Shown piece after piece: positions 34,586-46,634 of a DNA stretch of 64,000 nt. The notes beneath the pieces were generated by a model. It was not told where the DNA came from and searched no databases. It saw nothing but the letters and a program-made list of their open reading frames with translations. Numbering within the stretch: position 1 is the stretch's first letter; each line of letters starts with the position of its first letter. Position numbers and translations under genes: made by a program. Origin of the DNA: Forficula auricularia (lineage: Eukaryota > Arthropoda > Insecta > Dermaptera > Forficulidae); the NCBI GenBank assembly GCA_024734495.1, contig JALMQS010000883.1, positions 124,001 to 188,000 on the forward strand, given 5' to 3'.

Positions 34586-35005
34586 GAAAATTGTCCATAA
34601 AAAAATTATAATGGAAAGGATACTTTCCATATTAATCACTGACCTTCGGATTTGAGTGTTTTACCTGAAGAAGAAAAACTAGACATAATAAGAGAGGGAG
34701 CAAAAAAATTAAAATTTTAGGAGACAAATTAATTGGGCGCATTTGTTGATGTTTTTCGTCTTTACTCGATCAAATTTCATAATAAATAAATAAATAAATA
34801 AATAAAAACAATGTTACACATTTTTGGGTCAAGAGATTTTTTTGGAAAATAATCAATTTTGGACAACTATTAATGTCATCCTAGAAGCTGTCCACCCGGA
34901 TGGTAGAGCTGAGAGGGCGTCAAAGGTACGTCTGTAACAGCTAATTAAATAAGAGTCAAAATAATGCGAATAAGGTAGTAAAATAAAAATTATAAAATAA
35001 TATAA
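34586..35005. other. AT-rich non-coding stretch
   Basis: Contains an (AAAT)n run at 34784-34806; otherwise nothing. Confidence 0.5.
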
Positions 35006-35476
35006 TATAAATTATCTTTTTTATGTTTAGCTCCTTCGTATTAATAATAGAAAATTCTGAAATGGATAAATGAAATTTAATAAATGTTCATGTTGAATTA
35101 TTTATTATTGTTAGTAGTTTCGCCATTGTTTGGCTCATCAGACATCATGGTAGATCGACCCTTGAGGATGTGATTTGACATGGAGATACTATTTTTAAAT
35201 ATTTAACCACTTTTTAACTCTTTGACTGTCTCTCGTCGAATGTATTCTTTCTGGAACTGTGATATGTTATCTGTGATTTCCCAGTGAAATGAGTTGTTCA
35301 ATCAAAAAAAATTTATAAACAAAAAAAAATGTAAATAGGTCTGATGAGCCAAACAATGGCGAAACTAGTAACAATAATAAATAATTCAACATGAACATTT
35401 ATTAAATTTCATTTATCGATTTCCAAATTTTCTATTATTAATACGAAGGAGCTAAACATAAAAAAGATAATTTATA
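35006..35476. repeat. Foldback element F6 (471 bp)
   Basis: Arms 35006-35143 and 35338-35476 are near-perfect reverse complements (agctccttcgtattaataat, gttcatgttgaattattta, ccattgtttggctcatcaga). The centre of about 195 bp is unpaired and has no frame. Confidence 0.92.
35338..35375 (+). ncRNA. Canonical-core hammerhead-like motif in F6
   Basis: CTGATGA (35341-35347), GCC-AAACAAT-GGC (stem II), GAAAC (35361-35365), then TAGTA. This is the textbook CUGAUGA-stem II-GAAA core with no extra base. AC/GT could form a two-pair stem III with A as the cleavage-position base. Stem I is short (GT/AC, perhaps three pairs in the mirror copy at 35119-35141 on the minus strand). Activity is not known. Confidence 0.5.
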
Positions 35477-35646
35477 CAAAATTATATATTACAAAAAATT
35501 AATTTGTTTATATAAAGAATGAAATAATAACTCTGATGAAAAAAAAAGTGAAAATCCACAATCCTTAGTGCCAGAAGAGGTCTTAAACTTAAAGTCATCA
35601 CAGGCACTCAAGTTCATGATGATATGGTGTAAGTATTTTCAGAACA

Positions 35647-35721
35647 ATCCCTGTGTCTTGCCAGAGAATCGAATTCAGGACTTAATGTTCCATAAACACT
35701 AGAACCACTAGACTACGGGAT
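35647..35721 (-). repeat. tRNA-like sequence, 75 nt
   Basis: On the minus strand it starts atcccgtagtctagtggttc (A-box TAGTCTAGTGG) and contains gaattcgattctct (B-box-like), closing with acagggat, which can pair with the first five bases. It resembles a Glu/Asp-type tRNA outline, but the anticodon arm and T stem do not fold cleanly. A pseudo-tRNA or SINE head is more likely than a working gene. Confidence 0.45.
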
Positions 35722-37382
35722 AATAAAATGGCATTTAAAGCCATAAATATTGTCCTGAACTGAAAATATTTTAAGCGTTGAACCATGAAAAAAATGAGTT
35801 TAGCAAAGTGACCACTCAAAGTCTCAACAAGCAAATATTGTTTTCTTAGGACCATTTTTTCGATAACAAATAGTTGAAGATAAAATGAAAAAATAAGTTT
35901 CTACCCCCAGTTTGTTTTCTATTTCTTTTGCCTATATCTAATGGACGGCGGATTCCAATATTGTAAGGCCAATTTATTGAAAATAAACAAATGAAAAATC
36001 TCTGGGGAAACAAAATTTAATGATTGCCCGATATTTACTCGCTGTATTTTATTCTCTTTACTCTCTCTCTCTCTCTCTACATAGTACTAAACTTTTCATT
36101 TTTATGCTTTTCACTTTAAATCTGCACTGATACTTTATTAACAATAAAACAGTTTCACTTTCTCTCTCTATTCCTATACTACTATATATTTAATATAAAA
36201 ATGAAATAGGGGGAAAGAGAAAACGTCAAGCCCATTAGATAATATGCATATGTAAAGTTTCATAATAATTGGTTTATTTTTATTTCATTTAGAAGGAGGA
36301 AGCGAAATTGAAAAACAAAAGAAAAAAAAGAATAACGATTTTTTTTTTTATTTAAATTTCCTAAAGGCTTTTTTTCAAGTTGAAAAATTCGTTTTTAGAA
36401 AAAGTTAGGGAAAAATGGACCTCTATTCAATTCATTTTATTTTATTTTTATTTTTTTTTTTTTGAAGTTATTGTAAGGTCGTTATTGTGTTTTAGCTAGC
36501 TAGTTATTAATTTTCACTAAATAGATTTTGAACAAGTATAATGTAAATACTATTTCCACAAAGTGGATCCATGCATACAAACCAATAAAGTAAAGACTAT
36601 CTCAATCTATCGGTAACTCCCGAAAAGATTATTTTCAATTCGAAAGCTGCATGGGAGCTCATTCAATAGAAAATATGGCAGAATCATTTGAAGTAGAGAA
36701 TAGTTTTATTAATATATTTTAAAATTAGATTAAAAATGCGGATATTTTAAAGATGAAAAAAATGCTCTAATGCTACAAATAATGTTTTATTCATTTTTTT
36801 GAGAATAGTTCGTTACAGGGTATTTTATTTTATTCTCAAGTGTTCTCTAATTAAACCGATATATTATGTATAATTTTTAGGTTTCGTTCAAAAGAAAGAA
36901 TAAGACAGTCGTTGCTCTGTCAGAGCAGTGATACTTAATATTCACAAGTTTATGTATTTACTTAATAACAATATAAGTATTTATTTTCGTATTCAGATTT
37001 TAATAGAATGAATATTTTGGGGAGCGTCAAATTTTTTGTGGAGTGAAAAAAATGTTTTCTTATCATACAATTTGGAGTATCTTCTACATCTTAAGTATTT
37101 CGAAACATGTAACGTATGGAACTCTCGATATGTGAAGCCTGACTCACACTTGTCCTGTATATTAAATAAGGTTAAAAAAATAAAATAAAATCGACAGATA
37201 GCCAGTTGTTTTTTATTTTATTTATTTATTTATTTATTTTATTATTATTATTGGAGAGTTAATCTTTTTATTTTTATATTTTCAAGTGAGTTATTGTATT
37301 GTCGTTGTTGTTGTAGTTAGTTAATTAATTTTCACTTTATTTAGATTACGTTTTGGGGGAGTATAATCTAAATACTATTAGC
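35722..37382. other. AT-rich non-coding stretch with (CT)n
   Basis: A (CT)n run is at 36060-36079 and a (TTTA)n run at about 37215-37240. No gene found. Confidence 0.5.
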
Positions 37383-37800
37383 AAAGTTTTTGTTTTTTGT
37401 AGGGCCACAGTGGTTACGGGAGAGGGAAAGAAAGAGAAATGGCTTAGGAGGGGTGGATACTGAAAAAGAGGGCGGCCAAGCGTAGTAAAGAAAGTAAACC
37501 AACCAAGCAACCATCCAAAGGGCGAATCAAACGGTTACAACGGCTACAAAACACACCGTGCGTGTTCTCGTCCTTTACGTCTTACTTTTCTCTCTTCTCC
37601 TAAAAAGCAACTTGGAAACGGGGCAAAGGATGGGAGAATTTCAAAGGCCAACGGCAGACAAGAGACAATGCAAGTGGGTCTGTCGCGGATCTTGTTTCGA
37701 ACAACAACCACGGAGGAAACTTTTAAGCCCTGTCCTTTTAATGGATATGAAAAACCGGTTTCAACATATTTGTTTATAGAAAATATAGGAGAGCACATAT
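37383..37800. other. Mixed-composition stretch, unassigned
   Basis: GC is higher than in the flanks and it holds open frames on both strands (37544-37819 minus, 37558-37779 plus). Neither encodes a recognisable domain. The overlap of frames on opposite strands argues for composition rather than coding. It could be a regulatory or untranslated region. Confidence 0.35.
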
Positions 37801-37904
37801 CATAGTTATTACGCTTCAATTAAACCAGTATTTTTGAAATAAATTATTCATTTTTTTTAATCAAATCGAATGTAAGAAAGGACACACCAGTAAAGATGGA
37901 GCCC

Positions 37905-38060
37905 CTATGGATTTCGAAAGACCCTTGCATTACCGAAGAGAAGAGAAAGTTGCTTAAGCGAGAGGGTGAAGCCGTAGGTATTTGTGCTTCCGGGTTTTGA
38001 AGGTTTGAAGATAATAAGTGCGAGGAAAGATGAAGCCTGGGAGAGTTCAAGTTCCTTGAA
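37905..38060 (+). repeat. Segment related to 42450-42610
   Basis: ttgcattaccgaagagaaga here and ttgcattaccgaaaagaaga there are followed by further partial matches (tttgtgc, tgaagg, gttcaagttcc). I infer a diverged repeat pair of about 150 bp. Confidence 0.4.
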
Positions 38061-38599
38061 GTCATTGTTTTTGTATTAAATTAATAGGATTTTTTATAAA
38101 AAAAAGAGTACCTACATATCATACTTATGCTTCCTTTATAGCAGTATAGTTTGAAATCAATGTTTACTTGTTTTTGTATTAAATTAGATAATACGATTAT
38201 TTATTATATAAAAATAAGCTTGAGAATCCTAAAGTTTCGTTAGAAATTCTATTTATAAATAGAAAAGAGGAAAATAAGTTGTTTTCGGAAAAATAATAAG
38301 GCAACTATAAATACTATTTACATTAAATAACAAAATTGAATACTATTTATAATTGCTTTATTCTTCTTCTATAAACAACTTATTTTTCATTGACTAAGGT
38401 AGAATATTTCTCCAAACGTTCCGAAATCTTCATAAACGTTTTATAATACCTACTATAGTTTTTTATAAAGACCTGTATTAATTTTATAACAATATACTAT
38501 CATTAAAATTAAATAATTAAAAAAATAATAAAATCTAATTCAATAAGGATTTGAAAATAAGTGGTGTAGCATGATTTAATTATTTAAATTTAAAAAAGT
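38061..38599. other. AT-rich non-coding stretch
   Basis: No supported feature. Confidence 0.5.
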
Positions 38600-38645
38600 G
38601 CTCAGAACGTTTCGATCTTAGATTTAAGATTGAAATAGTACGAGC
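38600..38645 (-). repeat. Degenerate hammerhead-like/foldback core
   Basis: On the minus strand gctcg ... atcttaaatctaagatcgaa then acgttctgagc: stem I GCTC/GAGC, stem II ATCTTA/TAAGAT, GAAACGTT. The CTGANGA element is lost. Confidence 0.4.
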
Positions 38646-39224
38646 CGTTTTGCGGAAACCGATTATATATAAATAGTTAATATATTATACTATTATACAT
38701 ATATACAAGAATTGCTAATTTAATAGTATCTATTATTTAGTGTGAATTTCAATGAAGAACATTTTACTATTCCCTTTCCATAAGTATGAAAACAAAAGTA
38801 GTCATTCTAGTACGTATGGAAATGGATAATTCTGGAATATGATGAATTAGGAATGATTTATAATTGAAAAAACTTGTCTGGACTTGTTGCATTCTTACAG
38901 CTTCTTTGATATACATAGTAAAGATTTAGCGAGGGATTCTCTATCCGAGAACTTTTTTTTTTTAAGATATTCTCAATACCATTTTAGATCAAATTCTTGT
39001 TTTTCAGTTTCAAAGAACATTCATTAGACAATTACAATTTATAAGTTTACAAATCACACTATTCTCATTGTCACAAGGAGCGAGCAAGGCACAATATAAA
39101 ATGCCTTCGCATTGGTCCGATGCTGAATCTTTATTTCAGTTAAGCATTAATTTTTACTATTCCAATCGAGTTGAATGGAGTGAAAATGAGTGGCTTTCGT
39201 TATATATTGCATGTTTGGAGGTAA
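38646..39224. other. AT-rich non-coding stretch
   Basis: No supported feature. Confidence 0.5.
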
Positions 39225-39306
39225 GTGTCTCAAGGGTCTGGACTAGTTGCCCGGAAAGCATACTAGTGCTTGGGTTCGACTCCCGAGGGGACAAAACCCT
39301 CCTACA
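39225..39306 (+). repeat. tRNA-derived SINE-like copy S4
   Basis: gactagttgcccggaaagca, tactagtgcttgggttcgac, tcccgagggg: best-kept copy of the family, with B-box-like gggttcgactcccgag. Confidence 0.7.
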
Positions 39307-40098
39307 TGCAATATAAACTTATCTATTAATATCTTTGATAAATGACCAAAACATGTTCATAAAATTTATTTCATATATATTTATTCTGGCATAAAGATAA
39401 AAATTATTTTTGAAAAAATAATAATTTAATTTTAAATATAAATTTGGTGGAAAAATAAATTTTTTTAAAATTCGGTTTGTAGGCTCTCCAGTGTAAGAAA
39501 TGCATGAAAGCGCGAACTAAATTGCTCAAGAAAAAAAAGTATTTAAGGAAGTATTTTTGGTGAACACTCGAATGTTAACTTTATGGACTTTTGTACTTAT
39601 TCTAGATACAAAAATAAGAATGTGACAAATAATGGAACAAATAATTTATAAAAGCAATTTTAAGTTACCATATTTACTCCATCTAAAGTGTAAAAAAGTC
39701 CAATAAAATCATATTACGCAACCTGTTAAAGGGATGAAAATTCATTAAACTAAAATTGTAATTATAAATTCTATAAGATCAATAATTCCAATAAAAACAG
39801 TATTCGCTTGTAAAAAACGAAATACATTAACACCTAACATCCTAAGGTAGTCAAACAAATTGAACTAACTCATTCGTCACTTCCTTTATCTCTATGGCTT
39901 TTAGAAGTTTAAACTCGTGTCTCAATTGAAAACGTGTTTCGAAATAAACAAGAGTCATTCATTATAACTATATTATTTCAATACACCCTTTTAAGCATAT
40001 ATCAAAACAAATTTTTGAGTGTATATGTTTATCTATAGAGAAGTTTCGCCTAAAACCAACTAGGTAGTAGAATTTTAAAGATAACAACTTAATAAAAT
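39307..40098. other. AT-rich non-coding stretch
   Basis: No supported feature. Confidence 0.5.
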
Positions 40099-40141
40099 GC
40101 ACAACGTTTCGACTCCTAGTTCTGGAGTCTTTTTCAAGTGC
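40099..40141 (-). repeat. Single-armed hammerhead-like element F5
   Basis: On the minus strand: GCAC, TTGAAAAA in place of CTGANGA, GACTCC-loop-GGAGTC (six-pair stem II), GAAACGTT, GTGC. Stem I GCAC/GTGC and stem II are intact while the catalytic box is changed. No inverted partner is visible. Confidence 0.45.
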
Positions 40142-41635
40142 TGGGTCAATCCTATTATAATCGAATGAAAGTTTTTCAGGTTTCCGAATCTGAACACTAT
40201 TGAAATATCAGCTAGACTCTGGCCAACGTCTGTTGAAACTTTACTTTTGATAAAAAAAACTCAACCACCAAAGTATCACATCTGTAAAGTGTAGACATGT
40301 TCGAGAACAATTAAAATGTCGTAAATTTACTTCAAAACTCGTCTAGAATTGAGATTTTGTTGGAAAAACTTTAGCGAAATTATATTAAAATGGGTAAGAG
40401 AGCGTAGGGTTCTTTAAATCTTTTAAGGCCAAAACTAGTTATTGTCTTCTTTTCAAAAATACAAGAGTTTTATAGCTCTTGAACCTTATTGCATGTGATT
40501 AATAAAAACAATGAATGTTGAAGAATATATATTAAATTTTGGTATAAAGTTTAGTTATAAATTGTGTAATTGAAGATTTAAAGTTTATGTCCGGAATTTT
40601 TTTCTTTATTTTTCATTAATAAGGAATTTTTTAATATGAAGCCCAAGAGTATACATTTACATAGAAATAATGCTGGTCTCCGAGGGAGAGAATTTTTATA
40701 GAGGGCAACTTACCGCAAACAGGTGTCTTATTTTCTCATAGTTGTAAAGGAAATCAATCAGAGACATCTGTTGCGCTCGTTTGCTACTCACCTAAAACAG
40801 ACAAGAAAAGAGAAAATATTAATAGAAAGATAAGTTTATTCGTCTATTATTATGTTTTATTTTAATTTTAATATAGTATATAATAAGATTTTACAATTAA
40901 ATAATAATAATAAATAGTAAAATTTAACGAATAAAGTAAGAAAAATAAAAATATTTTCAGTAATATTATGTTTGTACGTAAAACTTTTCGAATAAATTTA
41001 TAGAGAAAATGAACAAGAGGAGTTCTAGAAAAATATTAACTCAGTGGTGTAAATAACGCCTCCCTGTGGTGAGGAAGGGCAATATATCTGAGAGGGGTGA
41101 GAACAAGCAAATAAACTATATTTTATTTTTAAAGTACAGTGGTTTGGATGAGCCCAAAATTTTGGTAGGGAGACATTTTGTAAAATTTTATTTTCTCTAT
41201 TAACGAAAAGTGCAAAAAGAGATTTTAACGAAATATTTTTTTTCATGTCTATATAAAATAATCATTTACTTAAATAAAACAATAATTTTATTTTTCAATC
41301 AAAATCGAAAAATTACTACTTAAAATGATCTTTATAAAATTTTCTTCCTTAACGAAGAGTGTAAAAGAAATTTGTTGAGTATTTTAAATAAATACTATTT
41401 TCCTATCAAAATTGAAAATTTTACTAAGGCTCCTTAGTAGGGAGGACCCTTAGTATAATTTTTTTCCTTGATGAAGGGTGCAAAAAGAGATTTGTTCTTG
41501 TCTAAATAAAATATTCATTTAAATACAACTTTAATGTTTTCAAAGTATAGAGGTTTGCGGAAGAGGGTCGCAGGTTACTGTAAATATTTCTGGTTATAAG
41601 TAATATAAGTTGTTCATTATCATCATATACATAAA
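40142..41635. other. AT-rich non-coding stretch
   Basis: No supported gene. Several weakly similar ttttattt...aagggtgcaaaaagag pieces (41200-41500) suggest old duplications. Confidence 0.45.
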
Positions 41636-41763
41636 TTGAAAGTTTTTGTGCCGAGAGTAGCAGAATTTTTATATATTGAAGGAGACAATAAAAGAGTGTG
41701 TCGTTATAAATAAATAAAATTTATAATTCCAGCAGAAGACACTCTTTTATTGCCTTCTTCAAT
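41636..41763 (+). repeat. Repeat R ('gagagtagcagaatt'), foldback copy
   Basis: gtgccgagagtagcagaatt leads into attgaaggagacaataaaag, whose complement closes the unit (ttttattgccttcttcaat). Related copies: 43128-43212, 61380-61430 and, more weakly, 45640 and 54100. Confidence 0.65.
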
Positions 41764-42449
41764 CAGATACATAGTATAGTAAAGACTATAGAAAATCAGA
41801 CACATATTATTTATTTATTATTTATTATTATGGTAAATACTATAGAAAATCCTTTAATGCTGAGTCTAGAACTCTTAAATCTAAAAGTTCTCAAACTATA
41901 GTTATATCTAAATATGTTAAGAGATATTTTACGAGACTCTTTTCAAATAAAATCTTAAATTAAAGCGTGTTTCAAAATATAAAGTAACATTAAATTTTGT
42001 TTCAAATCACCTCTGAATATTTAGCCAAACAAAAGCTCAAGTATAATCATTTCAAAGTTTTGAAATAAACGAGATATTATTCTTAATCCAAAACACCCTA
42101 CTAAACATTTAGAAACACAAAATCTCAAGTATAAATGAGTTTCGAAATTTTCGTAATGTTTCATTTATTTCAAAACACTTGTTTAAACAAGAGAATTTTT
42201 AAATACTAGGGCAAAAGGTCTTTTAAACATGATCAGATACTTATATAGTTAGAATCTTGATTTTTGAATTTGTTGTAACCTTAAAATACAAAGACATTCT
42301 TGGCTTATAGGCATTTAAGCTTATCAGATCTCTAGAAAAAATTTCCAATTGGAGGATTATTTAACCCGAATAAGATTTCTAAATAATCAAACTGACAAGT
42401 GTTTTTCTCTTAATGCAAAAAGAAGAGCACAGTAAAAGTACCTATAGAT
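41764..42449. other. AT-rich non-coding stretch
   Basis: No supported feature. Confidence 0.5.
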
Positions 42450-42721
42450 TATGTCAAGCCATTGCATTACCGAAAAGAAGAATGTGTTGAAATGGATAAA
42501 GGTAAGGATAGAAAGGGGTTTGTGCATCTGAGTAATGAAGGACTGATAAATGTAAAAGACTGGAAAAAGGGAGGCGAGGAGAGAAGTTCCAGTTTTCTAG
42601 AAATAATGGAGATATGCTTGTTGGCGATAAAATACATATTTTAATATCAAATCAAAGAGTTTGTCCTGTGCCTAATATGAGATGTTATAGATAATTTTAC
42701 TTTAATATTAGATAGGTTGTT

Positions 42722-42806
42722 TGTCGTCACTTCATGAATCGCAGTGTCAAAAAGCAACCCGGCACTTGAGCTTGATTCCCGAGGAGACAACATAGCTTTT
42801 CTGACA
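42722..42806 (+). repeat. tRNA-derived SINE-like copy S5
   Basis: cacttgagcttgattcccga is a diverged B-box region; the copy ends gcttttctgacatgta, like the boundary of S6. Confidence 0.5.
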
Positions 42807-42815
42807 TGTAAGCAA

Positions 42816-43127
42816 AATTATCAGTGACATTTCAGATTAACCAGAGAACATTATATTTAATAAGTTTATTTTTTAAAATCGACTTTTTAGTTGCATGCAT
42901 AGTGGTTTTAACGTAGAACTTAAGACTTCACTCCATTTAAATTCTATATATGATAAGGTGAAATGTATATCTATTATCACTTACTAATACAAGATGATTT
43001 ATAATAACAAAACATGTGTAGATTTTATTTAGATCAAATACTCTAAAGATGACTAATAATAAAGATGTTTCACCTTGCACCAACACCACAATCTCTACTA
43101 ATTATTGATGACTAATAATGTAAATTC
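42816..43127. other. AT-rich non-coding stretch
   Basis: Only the dispersed atgtttcaccttgcaccaac motif (43065-43090) is noted. Confidence 0.45.
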
Positions 43128-43212
43128 AATTGAAAGTTTCTTTTTGACCGAGAGTAGCAGAATTCTTTATAAATTGAAGGAGACAATAAAATGAGTGTGT
43201 ATTCTGCTGGAA
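43128..43212 (+). repeat. Repeat R, single-arm copy
   Basis: gaccgagagtagcagaattc, aattgaaggagacaataaaa and attctgctggaa match the left half of 41636-41763. Confidence 0.65.
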
Positions 43213-44006
43213 AAATAAGTTTTTAATTTATTTTTAACTAGATTATAGTTTCGAGGGCTTTGCCACACATCAATTCCTGTGAATCAATTGTAATAGACTT
43301 CATTATGAATCTCAGGTGGAAAAAGCCGGTTTTTAAGAACAGAAATAAAACTATAATCAATTTTTTTACCATGTATTTAAAAGTGTCCACCGCCAAACTT
43401 TGTCAGAAAAATTTCTTCTATACTCCTTTACACTCAGCAATTTTTTTATTATTTTGAAGTGGTGGAACATTATGAAAATAATAAAAACTATTTTTTTTTT
43501 CAAAATCTTGCGTTTGAAAGCATTAAAACTCTTATACTGCTAGAGAAATATATAGAAAATAATTTTTCAACTGAAAAAACACAACTAACTTACAAAAATA
43601 TTTTAAAAATTAAGAAATGTATTACTTCAAAAAATAAAGGCCTCCGAGCCCCGCGGCTCCAGCGCTTATGGTACTTGGTGTACCGAGCAATTCAAAATAT
43701 GGGAGTGAAATTGTTCTAGCGAAGTCTGAAAAATTGATTATTCCAAAGATTCCCAAATCCTCTTTTTCTATTCGATTCATAATATGATTTCTAAATTCTC
43801 AACCAGGATAATTTTTATTCAACTAAAACTTGTCTGGACTTGTCGCTGAAGAGAGAGAGAAAACCGGTGATTCTATATTTCTTCTATCAGCTCCCTTTGG
43901 AGTTATTTTAATTGCATTACTTCACAAATAGTATGTGTAATTCTATTAGTATCAATAGAAATCTTATCTTCGTGAAACAAATTGAAATTGAGATTTTTAC
44001 ATATAC
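43213..44006. other. AT-rich stretch with a GC-rich patch
   Basis: The patch 43638-43690 (ggcctccgagccccgcggct ...) differs sharply from its flanks and may be a DNA-transposon end. The two small frames here are not supported. Confidence 0.4.
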
Positions 44007-44561
44007 TTAAGGTAGTTGTTTCGCGACAATACTAGCAAAAAGTTAATGCTAGAATATATCGAACAGACAATAAGGATACATAATTCATAAGCCCAAAACT
44101 TTTTGCTGTTGATGTACCACTACTAGCCAATCCCGTGCTCGTTTGACAAATCTGGCAACACTGTCCGAACCGGTATATATTTTATCATAGAAATTGCAGA
44201 TAAAGTACATTATAAAGGGAGATTTATAAAACAAAAAGTTCTTAATATGCGAGTGAAAGCTGTTGCGACAATGGCTGAAGCGAAAAAAACGTCAAAAAAT
44301 TACTAAAGTTAACCCACTTTTTAGGTTAAATAAATGCTTTGTTGCCAGCTTGTTTTTAGTTATATGTAAACTTTCCGATATGTCGTATAGTGAAATGTAT
44401 AAGAGTCTGAAAAACTCTATATTTGGAATTTAATATCTCCGGAACTATAATGTTCATAAATTACGTTTTGCCACAAATCGATGCAGAAGTAGTTAAATAA
44501 TAATATGTCTAAATTTCAAAAAAATCTTAAGAAAACTCATATGGTGAAACAACTACCTTAA
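44007..44561 (+). mobile_element. TTAA-flanked element, copy B (555 bp)
   Basis: TTAA flanks ggtagttgtttcgcgacaat at the left and gtgaaacaactacc at the right. The interior matches copy A (25957-26669) reversed, with about 160 bp of length difference. There is no coding frame, so the pair is non-autonomous. Confidence 0.82.
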
Positions 44562-44762
44562 ATATATTTATGTTTCAATAGCGCTATAAGTATTCAAAAA
44601 ATTTTAATGTCCTTTATTTTTTGAAGTAACGACCCCCAAGTGCAAATCGAAAAAGGCGCGGGGGCAGATTTCCCATACAAACCCAGTTATACCTACTCTT
44701 TGTCTATCTTAAAAATGGTTTGCAATTGTGATGACAGGTGCTTTTGGCTCAAACTCTGATAA

Positions 44763-45148
44763 TTATAATTCCTTTTGTCGTTCCTTAATTCTGAAGATAA
44801 GGTCATTATAAATGCTATCATAGCAAATATTCTTTTCGATTTTAATTCTTTCTCTCAATATCTTTCTCCCTTTAAATGCTAGAATTTGAGACTGTTCTTG
44901 TATTGTGGATATCATTTTCCTCATTCGCTTATCTTGCCAACTCGTGTCCGTAAATCCTTTACTTTTCATTGTCTCATAGATGAAGAGATTAAATGATTTT
45001 CTAGGTCGACCACTTCCTTGTCGATCCTCGGGGAGCCATTCATATACAACATGTCTTGGGAGTCGTTCTTCTGGCATCCTCGCGTGTACTCAAACCATGG
45101 GAGCATCTTTACTTCAACCTTGAAGATAATATTGTCTTCTATATTCAT
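44763..45148 (-). pseudogene. LINE reverse-transcriptase C-terminal tail relic
   Basis: The minus-strand frame from 45077 encodes RMPEERLPRHVVYEWLPEDR (after the first residues) and then GSGRPRKSFN...KSKGFTDTSWQD. This fits the RMxxxRLPKxxLYxELxxGxRxxGRPxxRxKD...W tail that follows the reverse-transcriptase domain in several animal LINE clades. A frameshift separates it from the preceding WFEYTRG segment (45075-45140). It is a short, dead fragment; the clade cannot be fixed. Confidence 0.6.
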
Positions 45149-45590
45149 AAAATGTTCTTAATGTAGAATCTTATTACATGAAATGACCAATTACTATTTT
45201 AGCCAATCAACTCTAAACAGTTTTTCGCTTCGAATTGTTGTGGTCACGATATGATTTTAATTCACTCCTATTTAGACCATCATTTTCATCGAATATACAG
45301 TCCTAAGACTAGTTTGATGCACCTGCCTCCATTCACCTCTATTCCATGATAAATATTTCACTTCTCTAAAAGTCTCCCATCCCAATTTAAAAATTAATAA
45401 TTTTAAAATAGAAAGAACTTTTTAAAAAAATCAATAAAAAGACAATATGAAAACATAAATAAATTTTTAAATAACCACAAACACACAATATACAGTATTA
45501 ATAAGGAAATTTGGTACATTTTAAAGAAAATTCATTTTAATTAAAAGTTGATTGCTGGGCACACTAGAGGAATTTTTATTTACACGTTTT
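45149..45590. other. AT-rich non-coding stretch
   Basis: No supported feature. Confidence 0.5.
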
Positions 45591-45596
45591 AATAAT

Positions 45597-45835
45597 ATTT
45601 CAACATAAAAATTATATTTAATTGAAAATATTTTGTTTTACCGAGAGTATTAGCTGATTCATAAAGAGAAATGATTGAATTTGAGTGACTACTTTACTAT
45701 AACAACAAAACGAATACTTACATTCAATTGGGTATTTGAACCCATGAGGATTTACAGATAGAATATTTATAATTAAAAAGAATGATAATAAGGTCAATCG
45801 TTCGAAATTATCGTCTCTAACAAATACTTATATAT
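45597..45835 (+). repeat. Repeat Z, copy 1
   Basis: attgaaaatattttgtttta, ccgagagta, acaacaaaacgaatacttac, ttcaattgggtatttgaacc, agatagaatatttataattaa and gtctctaacaaata line up with 54067-54353 in the same orientation. Confidence 0.7.
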
Positions 45836-46634
45836 ATTCGTTATATTGTGTAAGTAGGTATACATGTAGTGTATTTCATCAAGCAGAGAACAACCTTATT
45901 AAAATATACCTATATACAGAAACTTTTATAAAAAAATTTAATAAAATAAATAAAAATAAATAATTTAGTCAAACATAATTGAGATTGAAATGCTTTTTTA
46001 AACACTAGTTTGTTATAAAGAAAAGATAAAGACCTAATTTCTAAATCGTTTCAAATAATATACATGTAGAGATATAAACTAACAAATGCTCTGGACAACA
46101 GAAACTTGAATCCTAGCAATAGGTTATAAAAAAATTGCTAAAAAATTACTTCTGGGTTCCTATTTTTTTTTCAAATAAACTTAAAACAAAAATTGAAAGT
46201 CAAATTGAAATATTGGAATTAAAAGACCTCAGAGAGAAAGGGTAGGTAGTTATTTTTTAATTGATCAGCTTCTGGATAACCTGGCATATATCATATGTTC
46301 GTAAGAAGTTGCATTTTGAGAGAAGATAGAAAGTTGAACCTTCCACCCTTTAAGCATTCAATTTGATTGTAATGCTTCCAATACGACTGGAATCGAGAAG
46401 AATGAATATGCCAACCTCAGATGGATCTGAAATGGGTTATCCGTCACACGAACCGCTCTCACTCTGCTTAACTTAAGTGATCATTTGGGAAGCGGTGGTT
46501 TGAGTAATGAAAAAGTATTTTTACAAAAATCTATTCCAATACTTTCAATTATTTAATATTAATTAAAAATATGATTCGAATTGATATATAGAGAAAATTA
46601 TGTATTTTTTAAGTTAAGTATTTTTTTCGTAATA
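45836..46634. other. AT-rich non-coding stretch
   Basis: No supported feature. Confidence 0.5.

Noticed and set aside
37544..37819. Frames of 91 and 73 codons on opposite strands
   Set aside because: Both occupy the same bases; neither has a recognisable domain, so at most one could be real and nothing favours either.
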